Shown: one piece after another, positions 23,918 through 36,714 of the stretch
Position numbering within the stretch: position 1 is the first letter of the stretch
Layout: every line of letters starts with the position of its first letter
From: Costus lasius
Lineage: Eukaryota > Streptophyta > Magnoliopsida > Zingiberales > Costaceae
NCBI GenBank assembly: GCA_027563935.2
Contig: CM050454.1
Coordinates: 22,193,501-22,257,500, forward strand
DNA length: 64,000 nt
Reading direction: 5' to 3'
Made by a program: the position numbers and the translations under genes
The notes under the pieces: generated by a model
The model's database searches: none
What the model saw: the letters and a program-made list of their open reading frames with translations, nothing else
What the model was told of the DNA's origin: nothing

Positions 23918-24480
23918 AAAGGTAGTCTTTGCTGCCAAGGATACTAAGGACCTATCTTCTAGGATATATCTTTAGTATGGAACTCTTTATAAGTATTATT
24001 ATAATATCTTTTAAAAAATAAATAGTTTTAATTCTGATTTGAAAAATAATCATGCAAAAGAATAAAATTTATACTAGTATAACAAATCTTTATGAAATGT
24101 GATATCATTATTGTAGTACTTTACATGATTGAGGAGTTTGAGGAACATGCGTAATATATGATGAAAATGTAAGAGTATTAATGAAAACATATGTAGTAAG
24201 TTAGGTGGAAAACAAAAGAAAAAGAACAAGAGACATGAAAATGAGGGATAAAAATTCAAGCCTACTATTATTAACCATGCCACCTTATGCTACTTGTTTC
24301 ACCTCATGCTACTTGATTTACTTGAGAGAAATATGACCAAAAAAAGGAACTTTGACATGCTTGCTCGTGCCTAACCTAAAGGAAAGAAAATTTAGGGAAG
24401 GGCGAGAGGCAGAAGAGGAAAACACAAATTGAGAGTGATTTTGGCTTTTTAGGCAAATACTTTTGTTATTCTTTGTGATA
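23918..24480. other. Harbinger relic continuation and AT-rich DNA
   Basis: The first 80 bp read on the minus strand as the part of the transposase relic cut by element A. Beyond about 24000 no gene is seen. The start of the following LTR could not be fixed. Confidence 0.4.
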
Positions 24481-26296
24481 TTTTGCCTATTGCTCCTAAC
24501 TCATAAGAAATTCTACTTTATGCCATTGTGATATCAATTTGTTTCTAATTGTTTTGATTTTTTTTGTTGGATTTGATCATTAGAAGAATGATTTATGTTA
24601 TGTTAAAACACTATGAATGCATATTTGAAGTAAACGTGACCTTTATGCATTCACTTTATCATAACTTTTGAATCCCTTATCCAAATCTTATGAAATATGA
24701 TTCATTATAAAGACGACTCAAGTAGCTTTATTTTGAGTCAAATATTGCATACTTTCAAGTTGGTTACCTAATTTATTAATTCAATTAAATTTGACCATGC
24801 AAATCTATTTTCACTATATTGACCTTTATCGAATTATTGATTCATATCCAAGTTATATAACCCTATTTATACAAAATTATTATTATCATATCAATTATAC
24901 TTCGTAATATACAATTAGAGCCCTTATTTGAATAATTTAGATTAGAAATGAATTTATAATCAAATTTGCACTTAACCCTATAAATCTGGAAATCGCACTT
25001 CCATGATTCTGACCTATTGTTACTTCATAGATCATAACTTCTTGTGTTGAGCTCCATTTTAAGTAAAAATTATTGTCCTAAAAAATAAATTCAAAATCCG
25101 TCGTTTGACATAAATTTTGTACCAAATGGTATCATATGAAGAACTTGAAGTCCATGTTAATCAAGCTCTAAATTTTTGAATTTTGGATTACTTGATCATA
25201 CATGTGTACCTTGCATAAATGGTCTTCTATTTGAATTCTATTAATACATATGTCTCTTACATTTGGAAATGAGTATATCAACACTTGTCTCATGTATAAA
25301 GTTTATGGTTCACATCTTTGAGGGTTTGATACATACATCAATGAACCCATTTCACCATCAAGGAAAGTATGTTTTATTTTGTTAATGTATCGAATGCTAG
25401 TAGGAATAACTTTATGAACCCAAAAGGAAAAAAACTATACACATGGAAGGGAAAAGACTATGAGCCCAGAAATGAGAAAAGAGAGATAGTTGTGGAACAA
25501 AGTGCTATATTAAAAATAATGGGGACCACCTCTTGAATCCCACTATATCATTTCGGGAGTCATGACAACTCCAGCTGGTATATGTTTAATTTTTATCCGG
25601 ACAAGGGTGGATTATGCTTCCAAATGTGGAAAATCCATATTATGTGTTATTTTCCACTATGCAATTTGTATGATATGTCTCTTTAGTTTGATTCTTCTTT
25701 ATGTTCCTCATGCTTATTGTTTAACTATCATGTTGCTACTTGATATTACTTATGGAAAAATGCTTCTAAAGATATGTTATTAATTATTTGCATGAAAATA
25801 TGATATATGTTCCAAATAACTTGATATAGCCTATCTCATGATTTGGTATCTTTTGGTATCTAATTTACTTGATGAGCATTCTTGCTCAATCCTTGCATTC
25901 TAACCTCTTTAAGGTTAGCTTTGGGCTACAAGTTTTGTGGAAGTTTAAAAGGATGTTAATGTCTTAAAGCTTTGGGTTTTGATCATATGAAATGGAAAGA
26001 CTAATGTATAAAGTTGTTTTGAGCATTTATGATATTGTTAAACAAATTATGGTTTGTGTAAGATAATACAATGTATGAAATGGTCTTACATTTTGAACAA
26101 GAGTTTATGGAATGGAAAGTTCTTGTTGAATGAGATAAAAGATTATTGTATGATTGTTGTTACCTCTTAGGTGATGAAGTAAATTATATTATTTATATTG
26201 AGCAGGTTATCGAGTATTGATCCTAGATACATATTGTAATTTTTTTTATGATATTAATTTTCATTAATCAAATTATCATCATCTAGGGGTGTGACA
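24480..26296 (+). mobile_element. Del/Tekay-like LTR remnant, copy 2
   Basis: Same family and orientation as 3777-5517, sharing the GAGCATTCTTGCTC, GGTTAGCTTTGGGC and final GGGGTGTGACA blocks. The end at 26296 is clear. The left end is approximate since no TG start with a matching flank (ATCAT) was found. Confidence 0.5.
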
Positions 26297-26756
26297 ATCA
26301 TACCCTTGTAATTCACTACTTTTAGAATACCAAAATATCATCCTTCAAGCTCAACTGATTTATTAATACTCACAAACCATGTAACCAAAGCTATCATGTA
26401 CATATGGATTGAGGAACAAATGCAAAACAAGTAATCAAGACAAGTAATCATGTAAGTAATAGATCATTTGGGCTAATTGCCTAGCCAACATAACTTTCAG
26501 ACAAGTAATCTTTTTTCCAAGAGTAAATCTTTCCCCCTTTATTTTATTTTATTTTATTTCGGTTGGCTTAGGTTACTTCCCAATTTGTTAACCTTTTTAC
26601 ATGAAGGTCAAACATTTGTAATGAATGCCCCTGGTTACTTTCAGAGTGCATACACCACATAATGTGCATAACTCATATCATAAAGTTAGTAGAGTTATTT
26701 TCTTTGAGTTGTTTATCAACCTTTTTACGCGAAGGTTAAATATTTGTGATAGAAAT

Positions 26757-27322
26757 TCATTTGTTCTAGCCAAAGAATGCAGCTTTCACCAAGCTAAAAT
26801 TTGAACCCTAAAATCTTCTTTTTCTCTCTATAGCTCTTCTCCACCAAGTTAGGAAGGTTCCTGTAAAGTTTTCCCAAATTTCATCTTCAGAATCATCCAA
26901 AACGGGTAAGAAATGGGAGGAAGGTCATGTCTGGCGGAAAAAGACACGGCCATTCAAAAAAGGCCGTGCAAAAATGCACAGGCAGGCCATAAATGCCTTG
27001 GCACAAAGATGAGTTCGTCAGCCAAGAAGAACATGGCCATGCATGGATGCACAGGCTGGTCGTGTTTTCAGCAAAGAGCTCTGTTTCGCTCCAAATTTGA
27101 CATGTGGTCTAGTTATAACATCAAGAATCATCTCATAATCTTCAATCTCCTAAAATTCCTTAAGAATAGGGTAGTATTCCCTATATTTTAACACAAATGA
27201 AAAATAGTGAAGATTCTGAACAATATAAGAAGTATGATCCAAAATACAACGAAAAACAAAAAACTAAGTCTCAAAAATGTATATGAAATATGCTCAATAT
27301 GTAATGTAAATGCGAGACATCA
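26757..27322 (-). repeat. 3' LTR fragment of element E
   Basis: Matches 34600-34740 (AGGAAGGTTCCT and AAAATTTGAACCC blocks). It ends GCGAGACATCA on the + strand and is followed by a CTTGCTTGTCCTTAAGCAA block like the one beside the LTRs of A and B. Confidence 0.65.
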
Positions 27323-28898
27323 AAATATCACAGACTTAAACTCTTGCTTGTCCTTAAGCAATTAAACTATTTGGAAATAAGTAGTGAATTGAAATGAGAA
27401 GGTTTTGTAGTCAAAGAACTGTCTAACATGAATACAGTTATACACTACCTTTGTTTAGAAGGAAAATTGAGGAGTGATTAAAACTGAAGATAGAAATCTA
27501 ATCTCAAGGTTAAACATCAGAACTGAAAAAGGTTGGCTCACTTATATCATGCAATGACTATTCAGTTTCATTAATTCATTCTATAAATAGCCAAACTAAA
27601 CCAAGTTTTGCCAAGAGTAAATCCCCCCCCCCACCCCTCCCCTTTTTATTTATTATTTTATTTCAAATGGCTTAAGTTACTTCCCCAAATCGTTTGTCAA
27701 CCTTTTTACTCGAATGTCAAATATTTGTGATGAATGCCCCCGGTTACTTAGTTGAGAACAGACTCAAAGTGCATACATGCAAACTCATAACTAGATGAAA
27801 GCGGAGTTGTTCATCTTCACCAAAACCCTTCTTTTCTCCTTTTTTTTTTTTGAAAAGCTTATCAAGGCATCACGAGATCAGTTGTATAAAAGTAAAGAAT
27901 GAAACAATGAATGTCCAATTAATAGCATAAAATTTGTGTTCATGCCTTAGTTAGATAAAAATGCATTACCTATTGGTCTTCATTCAAGCAACAGTACAAT
28001 CACACTAAAAAATGCTCTAAAACCTAAGGTAGAGGGAGAATAATCATGAAAGCATCACATAATTAAAACCTTAGACTGCGATTAATCATAAAAGAAAACA
28101 TGCAACATAACATCGTAAACTAAATCATCTCAAAGCAGAAGTACTTAAACACAGGATAAACTAAAAGATAATGACAACTAGAATGAAGGCGGGACAGACC
28201 CCTCCTTTCCACACAAAAGAATTGCATAGTCCCTTATGCAGCATATAACATATAATAAGTGGAAGAAGAGGATAAGGAAACAAACTAATCTAAAACAAAA
28301 AGATCATCAGAATCATTCCCCAGACACTGCTAAAATCACCTAAAAAATAGAAAAATACATGAAATGATATTAAGAAACTAAACTACTTAATGAGAGCAAA
28401 AATTTTAAATTGTAACGAAAGTAAAAGGAGAAAAGAGCTTGGGTTACCTCCCAAGAAGCACTAATTTAAGGTCATCAGCTTGACCAATGTCAGTCATCAT
28501 TGTATCATCGATGGATCAGAGGCATAGTAAATAGCGTATAATTTCCTATTTTTTTGTCGCCTTAAAAATGCACATATTGAAATGAGTATTCAATATAATA
28601 GGAGAATAACAATAATTATCCTCCAATTGCTTGGTAGATATTTAAACTCCGAATCATTCTTTTCAGCACTCTTTTGTTCCTCATCCTTAAGCTTTTCATG
28701 CAGCACTTTCTTCAAGTCAACTCCAGGGCTATCATCAAGCAACTATGCATAAGTAGATACTTCGTCCTTTATAGGACTATCAAAATCTTCAATATCATTT
28801 AAAAGGCAAGTTTCAAGAGAGTTCACCTAATCTCTTGAAAGAACAACATGTCCTTCTAGCACATCAATGTTGCAACACGAATATAAAAAAGATGGTTT
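27323..28898 (-). other. 3' untranslated region of element E
   Basis: No coding signal. It has a C-rich run near 27626, a T-run at 27840 and the hairpin CTTGGGTTACCTCCCAAG at 28438-28455. Confidence 0.55.
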
Positions 28899-29462
28899 TT
28901 AAAGACCAACAGAAAGGTCAAATTTCAAGTTGTTCTCACCAATATTCAATGACAGCTTTCCATTTTTGACATCGATTACGGCTACAGCTGTAGCGAGGAA
29001 AGGTCTACCCAATATGAGTGGTAATCTTGAATCCTCTGTCATCTCCAAAACTATGAAGTCTACTGAAATAAAGAATTTGCTGACTCTAATGGGGACATCC
29101 TCCACAATCCCCACTGGGTGGCGTACTGATCTATCAGTGAGCTGAAGGGCTATAGATATTGGTTTTAGATCCCCCATTTCTAACTTCTCGAAAATGGATA
29201 GTGGCATGAGACTGACGGGATAGAAAATTTCCAGGGTCTTTCAGCTTGTGCATAGCTTGTTCTGGATGATTGCATTATATTCTTTTGTGAGCTCTACCAT
29301 CCCGTGTTCTTCAATTTTTTTCTTGTTAGAGTGGATGTCCTTCAAGAATTTGGCATAGGTCGGCATCTGTGAAAGTGCATCAATGAAAGGTATATTGATA
29401 TATAGTTTCTTCAATACCTCTAAGAATCTGCCAAATTGCTTGTCCAATTTTGCCTTGGCCAA
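28899..29462 (-). pseudogene. Protease region of element E
   Basis: Minus-strand pieces: MPTYAKFLKDIHSNKKKIEE (29371 region), then after a break MPLSIFEKLEMGDLKPISIA and ILGRPFLATAVAVIDVKNGK. These align with the protease of element A. The D-[ST]-G-A core segment has been deleted between the two pieces (around 29210-29245), so the enzyme is dead. Confidence 0.75.
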
Positions 29463-30593
29463 CCGTTGAGGAAAAGATACAGGCGGCTTGCAGGTTGGTG
29501 GGGGGCATAAACTGGCTCTTGCTCAACCTCCTTTTCTACTAATTCCCCTTTTGATGGTTGTGTCTCTTTCCCCAATTTTTTAGCTTCTCTACCCTCAGTT
29601 CCCTGGACATCCCTCTTAGGATCCTCCAACTGCTTTCCATTGCGCATCTTGATTGTGTTGTAGTGCTCCCTTGGATTAATTCCTAGTTGAGAGGGGAGCT
29701 TCCCCGAGGGCCTAGAGAATGAACTTGCTCATTAGGCAATTTGGGTTTCAAGCATCTAGGAGTGAGTGGTCAAGGCATCCACCTTCGAATTGAGCTGCTT
29801 AATGGAAACTGCATATTTGATTTCTGTGGTGGGTTGAACTATCTCTATTGAAACCCTGGGAGTTGCCTGAAATTGGGCTGAGAGAATTGATTGTTGAATT
29901 TGGGCTGAGGAACTTGACCCTGGTTGTTCCTATAAGAAAAGTTAAGATGATTCCTCCATCCTGGGTTGTAAGTACTTAAAAATGGGTCATTCTGATTCCT
30001 TGGGTTAAGATTGTTAACTGCATTAACCTGATCTAAAGATAACTCACTAGAAGAAGATGGAGCCATTATCCGGCAATTAGTGGCACAATGGCCTGCAACC
30101 TCACATATCTCACAAGAAATTGAATTAACTGAAGTAGGAGCAAAGTTCATAGAGTTGAGCTGATGTGAGATTGAGTCTACCTTTACTGCCAATGAACTTA
30201 GCATATCCAAGTCATGCTTACCTCCTCCTCTTGATGGTAGACTTCCTTCAATAATCCACTAGTAGTGGTTCAGGGACATGTCCTCGATCAAACTCATTGC
30301 ATCATCTATAATTTTGTTCATGAGCGCTCCCCTCGCAGTTGCATCAATAGTGAGACGAGTGTTATACAAGAGCCCATTATATAATGCGTGCACTAATAGC
30401 CATTTTTCCAACCCATGATGTGGGCACATCCTAAGATGCTCCTTATATCGGTCCCAGGCTTCATAAAGTGACTCCCGATCTCTCTAGCTGAAATTCGTTA
30501 TCTAATCCATCAGTTGAGCCGTCTTACTCGGTGGGAAGTACTTAGAGAGGAATGCATGAGAGAGTTGTTCCCACATGGTATTCGAGCCACATG
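29463..30593 (-). pseudogene. gag of element E, 3' part
   Basis: Contains the zinc knuckle CEICEVAGHCATNCRIM (about 30120-30070), with one His replaced context compared with element A, and STYNPGWRNHLNFSYRNNQG. Stops interrupt the frame. The 5' part lies beyond the inserted block at 33246-33661. Confidence 0.75.
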
Positions 30594-30598
30594 GTAGG

Positions 30599-33240
30599 TG
30601 ATGACACCAAAATATATAATAAATTTTGTGCCATTTGAAAGACTTTTTTGTGTCATATTTATGCTATTTTGCTTATTTTTAAGCCTTATTTATCGAATAT
30701 TACAGAATCTACACCATTTCTTATTTTTGATTATTTTCAGGCAAAAGGGCCATATTTTGATAGATTTTGAAAGATTTGAGTACACCAATGAATTCCAGAC
30801 GCCGAGACAAAGCTACCCGCCAAATTTCACGAAAAATAGAGCTTCATACCAAAATACGGTAGGGCCATAATCTAAATTACGGCACCGTATTTTCACTGCA
30901 CCTACAGAACAAAACACGGCACTGCCATAATTTCTGAGCACTGCCATATTTTGGGACAATTCTGTACAGAAAGTTTTGCATGAATTACGGCACTGTCGTA
31001 ATGGATATCACGGGCCGTATTTCGAGTCTATTTTTCACTCGAGAGATTTGAAGGAAATACGGCACTGCTATAAAGAATTTCACGATGCCGTAATTTCGGA
31101 TGATTTCTGTACCGAGAACTTCTGCTAAGATTACGGCACTGTCGTAACTATTTTCACGGCCGTAATTACAACCTGGACGCGTGATTCTTCTAGACTTTTT
31201 GAAGCCCGAATCTTGCGCAGATGATTTCGGACGATCCAGACCACCAAATTGAGATCTGTAAAAAGGATAATCTTCTATAAATCAAGGAGAGGAGACACAC
31301 ACCAAAAGCCCTAATTTTCATCGATGATTCAGAGGGAAATCGAGTTCTTCACCGTCGCCCTAGGTTTCACCGCCGGGAAGTGTACAGTGCATCTCCGGCT
31401 GTGAAATTTGAGGGGAAGCTGCTAATAGAGGAGTAGAAGATACTCCAGAAGTTTTAGAATGAAAGGAAATCGATCGAAGGAGAAATAAATGGAACACTCA
31501 TCGCCGACACTGTTCATCGTCGAAATTACAGCTGTAATTTCTATTACAGTCATGCTGTAAAGTTGTTTTCCCCTTTCTCTTCGATTTTTGATCCTCTGGT
31601 ACTATGGATTATTGTAATTCTTCAACTATGCTATCATAAACATCTTTTGGGACATGGGGTGTAATCCCCTTGATTTTCTATGACTAGATAATTTTTATTT
31701 CGTCATGATAACTTTACTATGATAATTTTACTTATGTGATGAATGTCTTTAATTCTCCGAAGATTCATATTGTTAGCATGTTTTAGAGTTTTCGCGATAT
31801 GGACCGAAAGGTGATTTGCTTAAGAACTTGGAACCCTAAAATTGAATGTTATGAACTCATCGTAAGAAATTAGGTTTGTTCTTATTTCTCGATTTTAGAA
31901 GTTGCCATGTTGATTATCTGAATTTAGGATTGAGTTACTGTGATAAACATGATAATACTGTGAGAAATCAAGTATAGGATTGTTGGAGAATCTTAAGTAG
32001 AACTTGTGTTGAGATTCAGATGCATGAAAGTGTTCCTTGAGTTTCCACTTGAGATGATTGATTTAGAATTCGGATGCACGAAAGTGATCCTTGAGTTCTT
32101 TATCAATGATTTACTTATCTTTAGCATTGAATAAATCCTGCATGAAAGTGAGGATCGGTTCTTTGTAGATTGTCTGTGCGAAAGAGAGATGATTTCTTTA
32201 TGAAGTAAATTATATCTTTATCATGATAATATTTGATTGACGAACATCTATTCATATCTAGTCATAGAAATTAAGGTGGATGAAACCCTAGTCCTAGTTT
32301 TTCTCTCTGATACTTTCGTGTAGCTTTCGATAGTTTACTTTCATATTCGATTTGCTTAGCTAGTGAGAAAACAATTATTCGGTACTTAACACGTAGGTCT
32401 TTGTGGTTCGATATCTTTTTATTACTTCGAAGTATCCGTGCACTTGCGGATACAATAAGTTTTTGGGTGAAATTTAGGGTGATGGTGAAGAACTCGATTT
32501 CTCTCTGAATCGTCGATGAAAATTCGGGCTTTTGGTGTGTGCCTCCTCTCCTCGATTTATAGAAGATTCTCCTTTTTATAGATCTCAATTTGGTGGCCTG
32601 GATCGACTGAAATCATCCACACAAGATTCGGGCTTCAAAAAGTCTGGAAGAATCGCACGTCCAGGTTGCTATTACGACCGTGAAAACAGTTACGGTAGTG
32701 CCATAATCTTAGCAGAAGTTCTCGGTACAGAAATCATCCTGAATTACGGTACCGTGAAATTCTTTATGGCAGTGTCGTATTTTCTTCAAATCTCTCGGGT
32801 GAAAAATCGACTCGAAATACGGCCCGTGATATCCATTACGGCAATACCGTAATTCTTGCAAAACTTTCTGTACAGAATCGTCCCAAAATATGGCAGTGCT
32901 CAGAAATTACGGCAGTGCCGTGTTTTTGTTCTGTAGGTGCAGTGAAAATACGGTACCGTAATTTAGATTACGGCTCTATCGTATTTTCGTCTAAAGCTCT
33001 GTTTTTCATGAAATTTGATGGATAGCTTCGTCTTGACATCTGGAATTCATTAGTGTGCTCAAATCTTTCAAAATCTATCAAAAAATGGCTCTTTTTGCCT
33101 GAAAATTATCAAAAGCAAGAAATGGTGTAGATTCTGCAATGTTCGACAAATAAGACTTAAAAACAAGCAAAATACCATAAATATGACACAAAAATGTCTA
33201 TCAAATGACATAAAATTTACTATATATTTTGGTGTCATCA
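30599..33240. mobile_element. Inverted-LTR insertion of the Athila-like family
   Basis: A 2,642-bp block flanked by perfect GTAGG duplications (30594-30598 and 33241-33245); the gag of element E continues on both sides. The left part (30599-32457) is a full forward LTR, TGATGACACC to ...GCGGATACAATA. It is followed by AGTTTTTGG, the first bases of the primer-site region. At about 32465 it turns around into an inverted 776-bp copy of the first part of an LTR, ending GGTGTCATCA at 33240. Both outer ends are thus the same U3 end. The arms differ by roughly a tenth by eye. Confidence 0.8.
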
Positions 33241-33245
33241 GTAGG

Positions 33246-33661
33246 GATTCAAGCCACACTCGAGCTCAATCCATGAGGAAAATGGAAAGAGTTTCAATCT
33301 AATGCATCAGAAGTTACTCCATTAATTGTCAATGTATCACAGTATTCTAAGAAAATAGATAAATGCAAGTAAGGATCATCATGAGGCAAGCCACTAAATT
33401 GGCTTTGCTGAACCATGTGTACAAGAGCTGGCTTTATTTTAAAATTGTTGGCTTCAACTGTTGGATGGGCAATGCTACAGTGTAAGCCCTATACATTTGG
33501 TGCAGCAAAATCTCTTAAAGACCAGTTATGATCCATGGTGACTTTCTCAGAGCTAACTTCTTCAAGCTTTAACTCTTTGAATTTCCTTAGAACTCGAGAT
33601 GTCCATTCGATTTACGGATCTTCTAGTACTAAATCTCCTATTCTAAGATTTTTTGGCATAA
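33246..33661 (-). pseudogene. gag of element E, 5' part
   Basis: Starts MPKNLRIGDLVLEDP on the minus strand at about 33659. Two or three stops follow. AAPNV, NNFKIKPALVHMVQQSQFSG and LFLEYCDTLTINGVTS-like blocks align with the start of gag in element A. Confidence 0.75.
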
Positions 33662-33825
33662 ACCGAATTAGTGACCCAGAAGATGTGGATAGTTTAAAGA
33701 AAGCTGGATAAAATGAAATACAGAAAAGAAACTAAAATTAAAAAGAATAAAAAAATCTAGTCTAACAATCTTATGACTGAGTCAATACTGGCAAACCTTA
33801 GTCCCCGGCAATGGCATCAAAAACT

Positions 33826-34740
33826 TGATGGCATCACTGCAAGTGCACGGTCTCTATCGAAATATTAAAAGTTATCGATTCACATGGACTATGTCAAGTA
33901 CCATCCAATCGCACAATCGTTAGCTAGATAATCTGAAAAGGGTTTTCAAATTTAAATTAAATAAGTCTAATAAGCAAAATCAGTTTGAAAGCTCAGCAAC
34001 TACTATGGGAAAAATGCAATTCTAGATAGATCGGGACATCAAATTTCACCGTGTTGAAAGATTAAGATAAAATGTAAAATAATTAAAGCCAAAAATCTAA
34101 AACGCTTAAGGCGATCTATCCACTTGTACGGATTGCCGCCTTTTAGCAGCACAATCTGGTATCTATCCAAGTTGGTCTCATACTAAATCTAATGAGTTTT
34201 ATGATAAATCACTAAAACCCTCGAGTGATCTTGACCTACTTTCATGGTCAAGATCACCAGTTCAATCTAAGTGGATCGGACATTGCAATTCACCTTTCAG
34301 TTTGTCTCACAACGTCAAAAATGTGTAAAAGGCTAACCCAAAGCAAATACATGAAATACGCATTAGAAAGATTGAATAAGCAGTGATAAACAACCAACAC
34401 TAAGTAAAATGTAAAAAACCAATAATTCATTCAACGAGCTATGCTCGAGTCCTAAAAATGGTTTAAGCTACAGATCTTATCATGTAAAGCATGTAATATC
34501 TCACAAAATACATTCAAAAGAGGTAAAAAAATCAAAGAACTATGATAGGAGAAGACAAATCCCAAACTTTCTCACAAAAACTATAAAGAAATCTGTCTGT
34601 TCTAGCCCAAGAACGCAGCTTTCACTCGTCTTTCGCCCTAGCCGCTGCCAAGCCAAAATTTGAACCCGATAACTTTCCAAAAATTCTTTTTTTTCATAGA
34701 TCTCTTCTCCACTAAGTTAGGAAGGTTCCTATGGATTGTT
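33826..34740 (-). repeat. 5' LTR of element E, truncated
   Basis: On the + strand starts TGATGGCATCACTGCAAGTG, next to the primer site. Its U3 end is missing because copia element F begins at 34741. Confidence 0.7.
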
Positions 34741-36693
34741 TGTTGGGAAGCCCTGGGGATATTTTACAATTTTCAGAGACAGAAATTACACAAAACATTG
34801 CACAGCGGAAGTAATATCCCCGAAACGAGCCGGTCCCAAAAACCCAGTGAAGATCGCAAGCGAGGGAGTCGAGACGATGAGATAAAAAGTACCTTGAGCA
34901 AGGTGAGGCTGATGTCGAAGTAGGTGCCCAAGCGTGCGCCCTCTGCAATCTCGCACACACAGATCACCTCGAGTCCTCTTCTTCCACGCCTGGTGCTAGC
35001 CTCGGGAAGAAGATCCAAGCCTTGTACTTATTCCTCAAGCCTTGCGCCACCTCCAAGGTATATGCGCCAAGAGGAAGATGAGGAGAAGGAAGTCGCCAAG
35101 CAACACCAAGTTCCTCACGCCAAGATAAAAGGAAGATGAAGTGTTCTCGACTAGGGTTGGATGGAAGAGAAGTGCGCCACTACCTCTTGCTCTTGCCTCT
35201 CTCTTGTGATCACGCCTTCAAGATTAATTGTGTGTCAAGAGGGGGCGTCTAGGGCCTCTTATATAGAGCAAGAGGCGATCTAATGTGTGGCTACAATTCA
35301 AATCAAGTGGGCGGCTAGGAGAGGATGTAGGAGAATTAATCAAGTTAATCAAGTCCTAATCCAATTAGGACTCTAATTGATTCAAACAATTAAATCCTAA
35401 TCCAATTAGGATTCTAATTATTTAAACAATTAAATCCTAATCTAATTAGGATTCTAATTAGTTAATTAAATAATTAGTCCTAATCCAATTAGGATTCTAA
35501 TTAATTAATTAATTAACCCATATGATTAATTTCAAACCATAGGCATTAACTCTAGTCTAACCAGGGTTAAGCACACGCCTACTTTCTCCTTCTCCGTAAG
35601 CCCAGTAAGCCCAACTTTACAATGGGCCCAGCCCAAGGTCCATCATACATGTTAACCAAGCCCTTGGATCCAATCCAATTTAACCCAAGGTCAAATTAGG
35701 CTAACCATGGTTAATATGACGTAAATGGAAGTTGGCTCCAATGAATTTCTTCCATCTCATCAGGCCCATTGGCGCTGATGAAATCTCCAAAATAGATCGG
35801 AGCTATCCAATAACTCGATCATAAGGCTTCCCGATCATTACGAGAACTCGAGTATCAAGGTGTGCGACCCTGTAGGTTCCTCTGACGTTGGCAGTGCTGA
35901 CTCATGGTCATCACAAGCACTGAGTGGCACCTAGCAGTGCATCGCTGCTACCCAAGTCATCGGAATGGATATCGACATCGACATCCCCATTATCGGAATC
36001 AGGTACAGATACATTACAATCTCTTTGCCGAACTGATATCCGATTGGTCAAGTGTGTCACCACTTGTTTTTATCCAATCTCATGGCTATGACTAAATCAG
36101 GTCTCACCTGGGTATGGTCATACACTTTCAGTCATAAAACCATAGAGGAGCTCCATGGATATCATGCTTCCCTTAGGAAGGGGCAAATCCTATGTCTGTT
36201 CATTGACCTTCTCATATGGGTCGTGATATGCCCAATGACAACCGTTATTACCTCCCAACTATGGCAAGGCGTTAGGTTTTATCAAGGCATATCCCTAACC
36301 ATATAGAATGGCCAATGACCTCAAGTCAAGGGATCAATGCATCTCCTATCACTTATGAGGATAACTCGTGACACCAACTCATTGTCTCATAGTGGGTCGG
36401 TCCAATATATCCACCATTGATATACTCATATGTCTGCGTTAGCACCTCGTGCCTAACCAGCCCATATACCAGTCTCACAAGTACCAGAGCTGTCTCATAT
36501 CCACTCAGGTACATCGACTGGGGACTATCATTTGAGCACAAATCCAATATATCTCCAGGGACATTATCATATAAGTACATAATCGCATATGTAAGCAAAT
36601 ATAGATAATGACTATGCCAGAATGATATAAAATATCAACGTCAAGTAGTACAATAATGGACCAAAACTAGGTCCTAAGGCATATACACCAACA
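34741..36693 (-). repeat. 3' LTR of copia element F
   Basis: 1,953 bp; on the + strand TGTTGGGAAGCC to ...TACACCAACA. A TATATAAG box reads on the minus strand at 35258-35265. Four AT-rich units with the palindrome-like CCTAATCCAATTAGGA lie at 35343-35517. Confidence 0.9.
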
Positions 36694-36714
36694 ATCTCCC
36701 ACTTGCACTAAGAC

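Larger units (their letters stand above)
26297..34740 (-). mobile_element. Non-autonomous gypsy element E, interrupted
   Basis: Distant relative of element A. Right end: part of the 5' LTR (33826-34740) and a primer site, on the minus strand TGATGCCATTGCCGGGGAC. Then gag (split), protease, a 3' untranslated region and a 3' LTR part (about 26757-27322). The RT to integrase segment is gone: protease at 28899 is followed within 450 bp by the post-pol hairpin. 26297-26756 repeats the untranslated part seen at 27560-27830, so the left end is rearranged. The right LTR is cut by copia element F. Confidence 0.7.

Noticed and set aside
30599..33240. Reading the block as a foldback DNA transposon
   Set aside because: The forward arm is a full LTR with primer-site bases and the duplication is 5 bp with TG...CA ends, as made by retroviral-type integrase.
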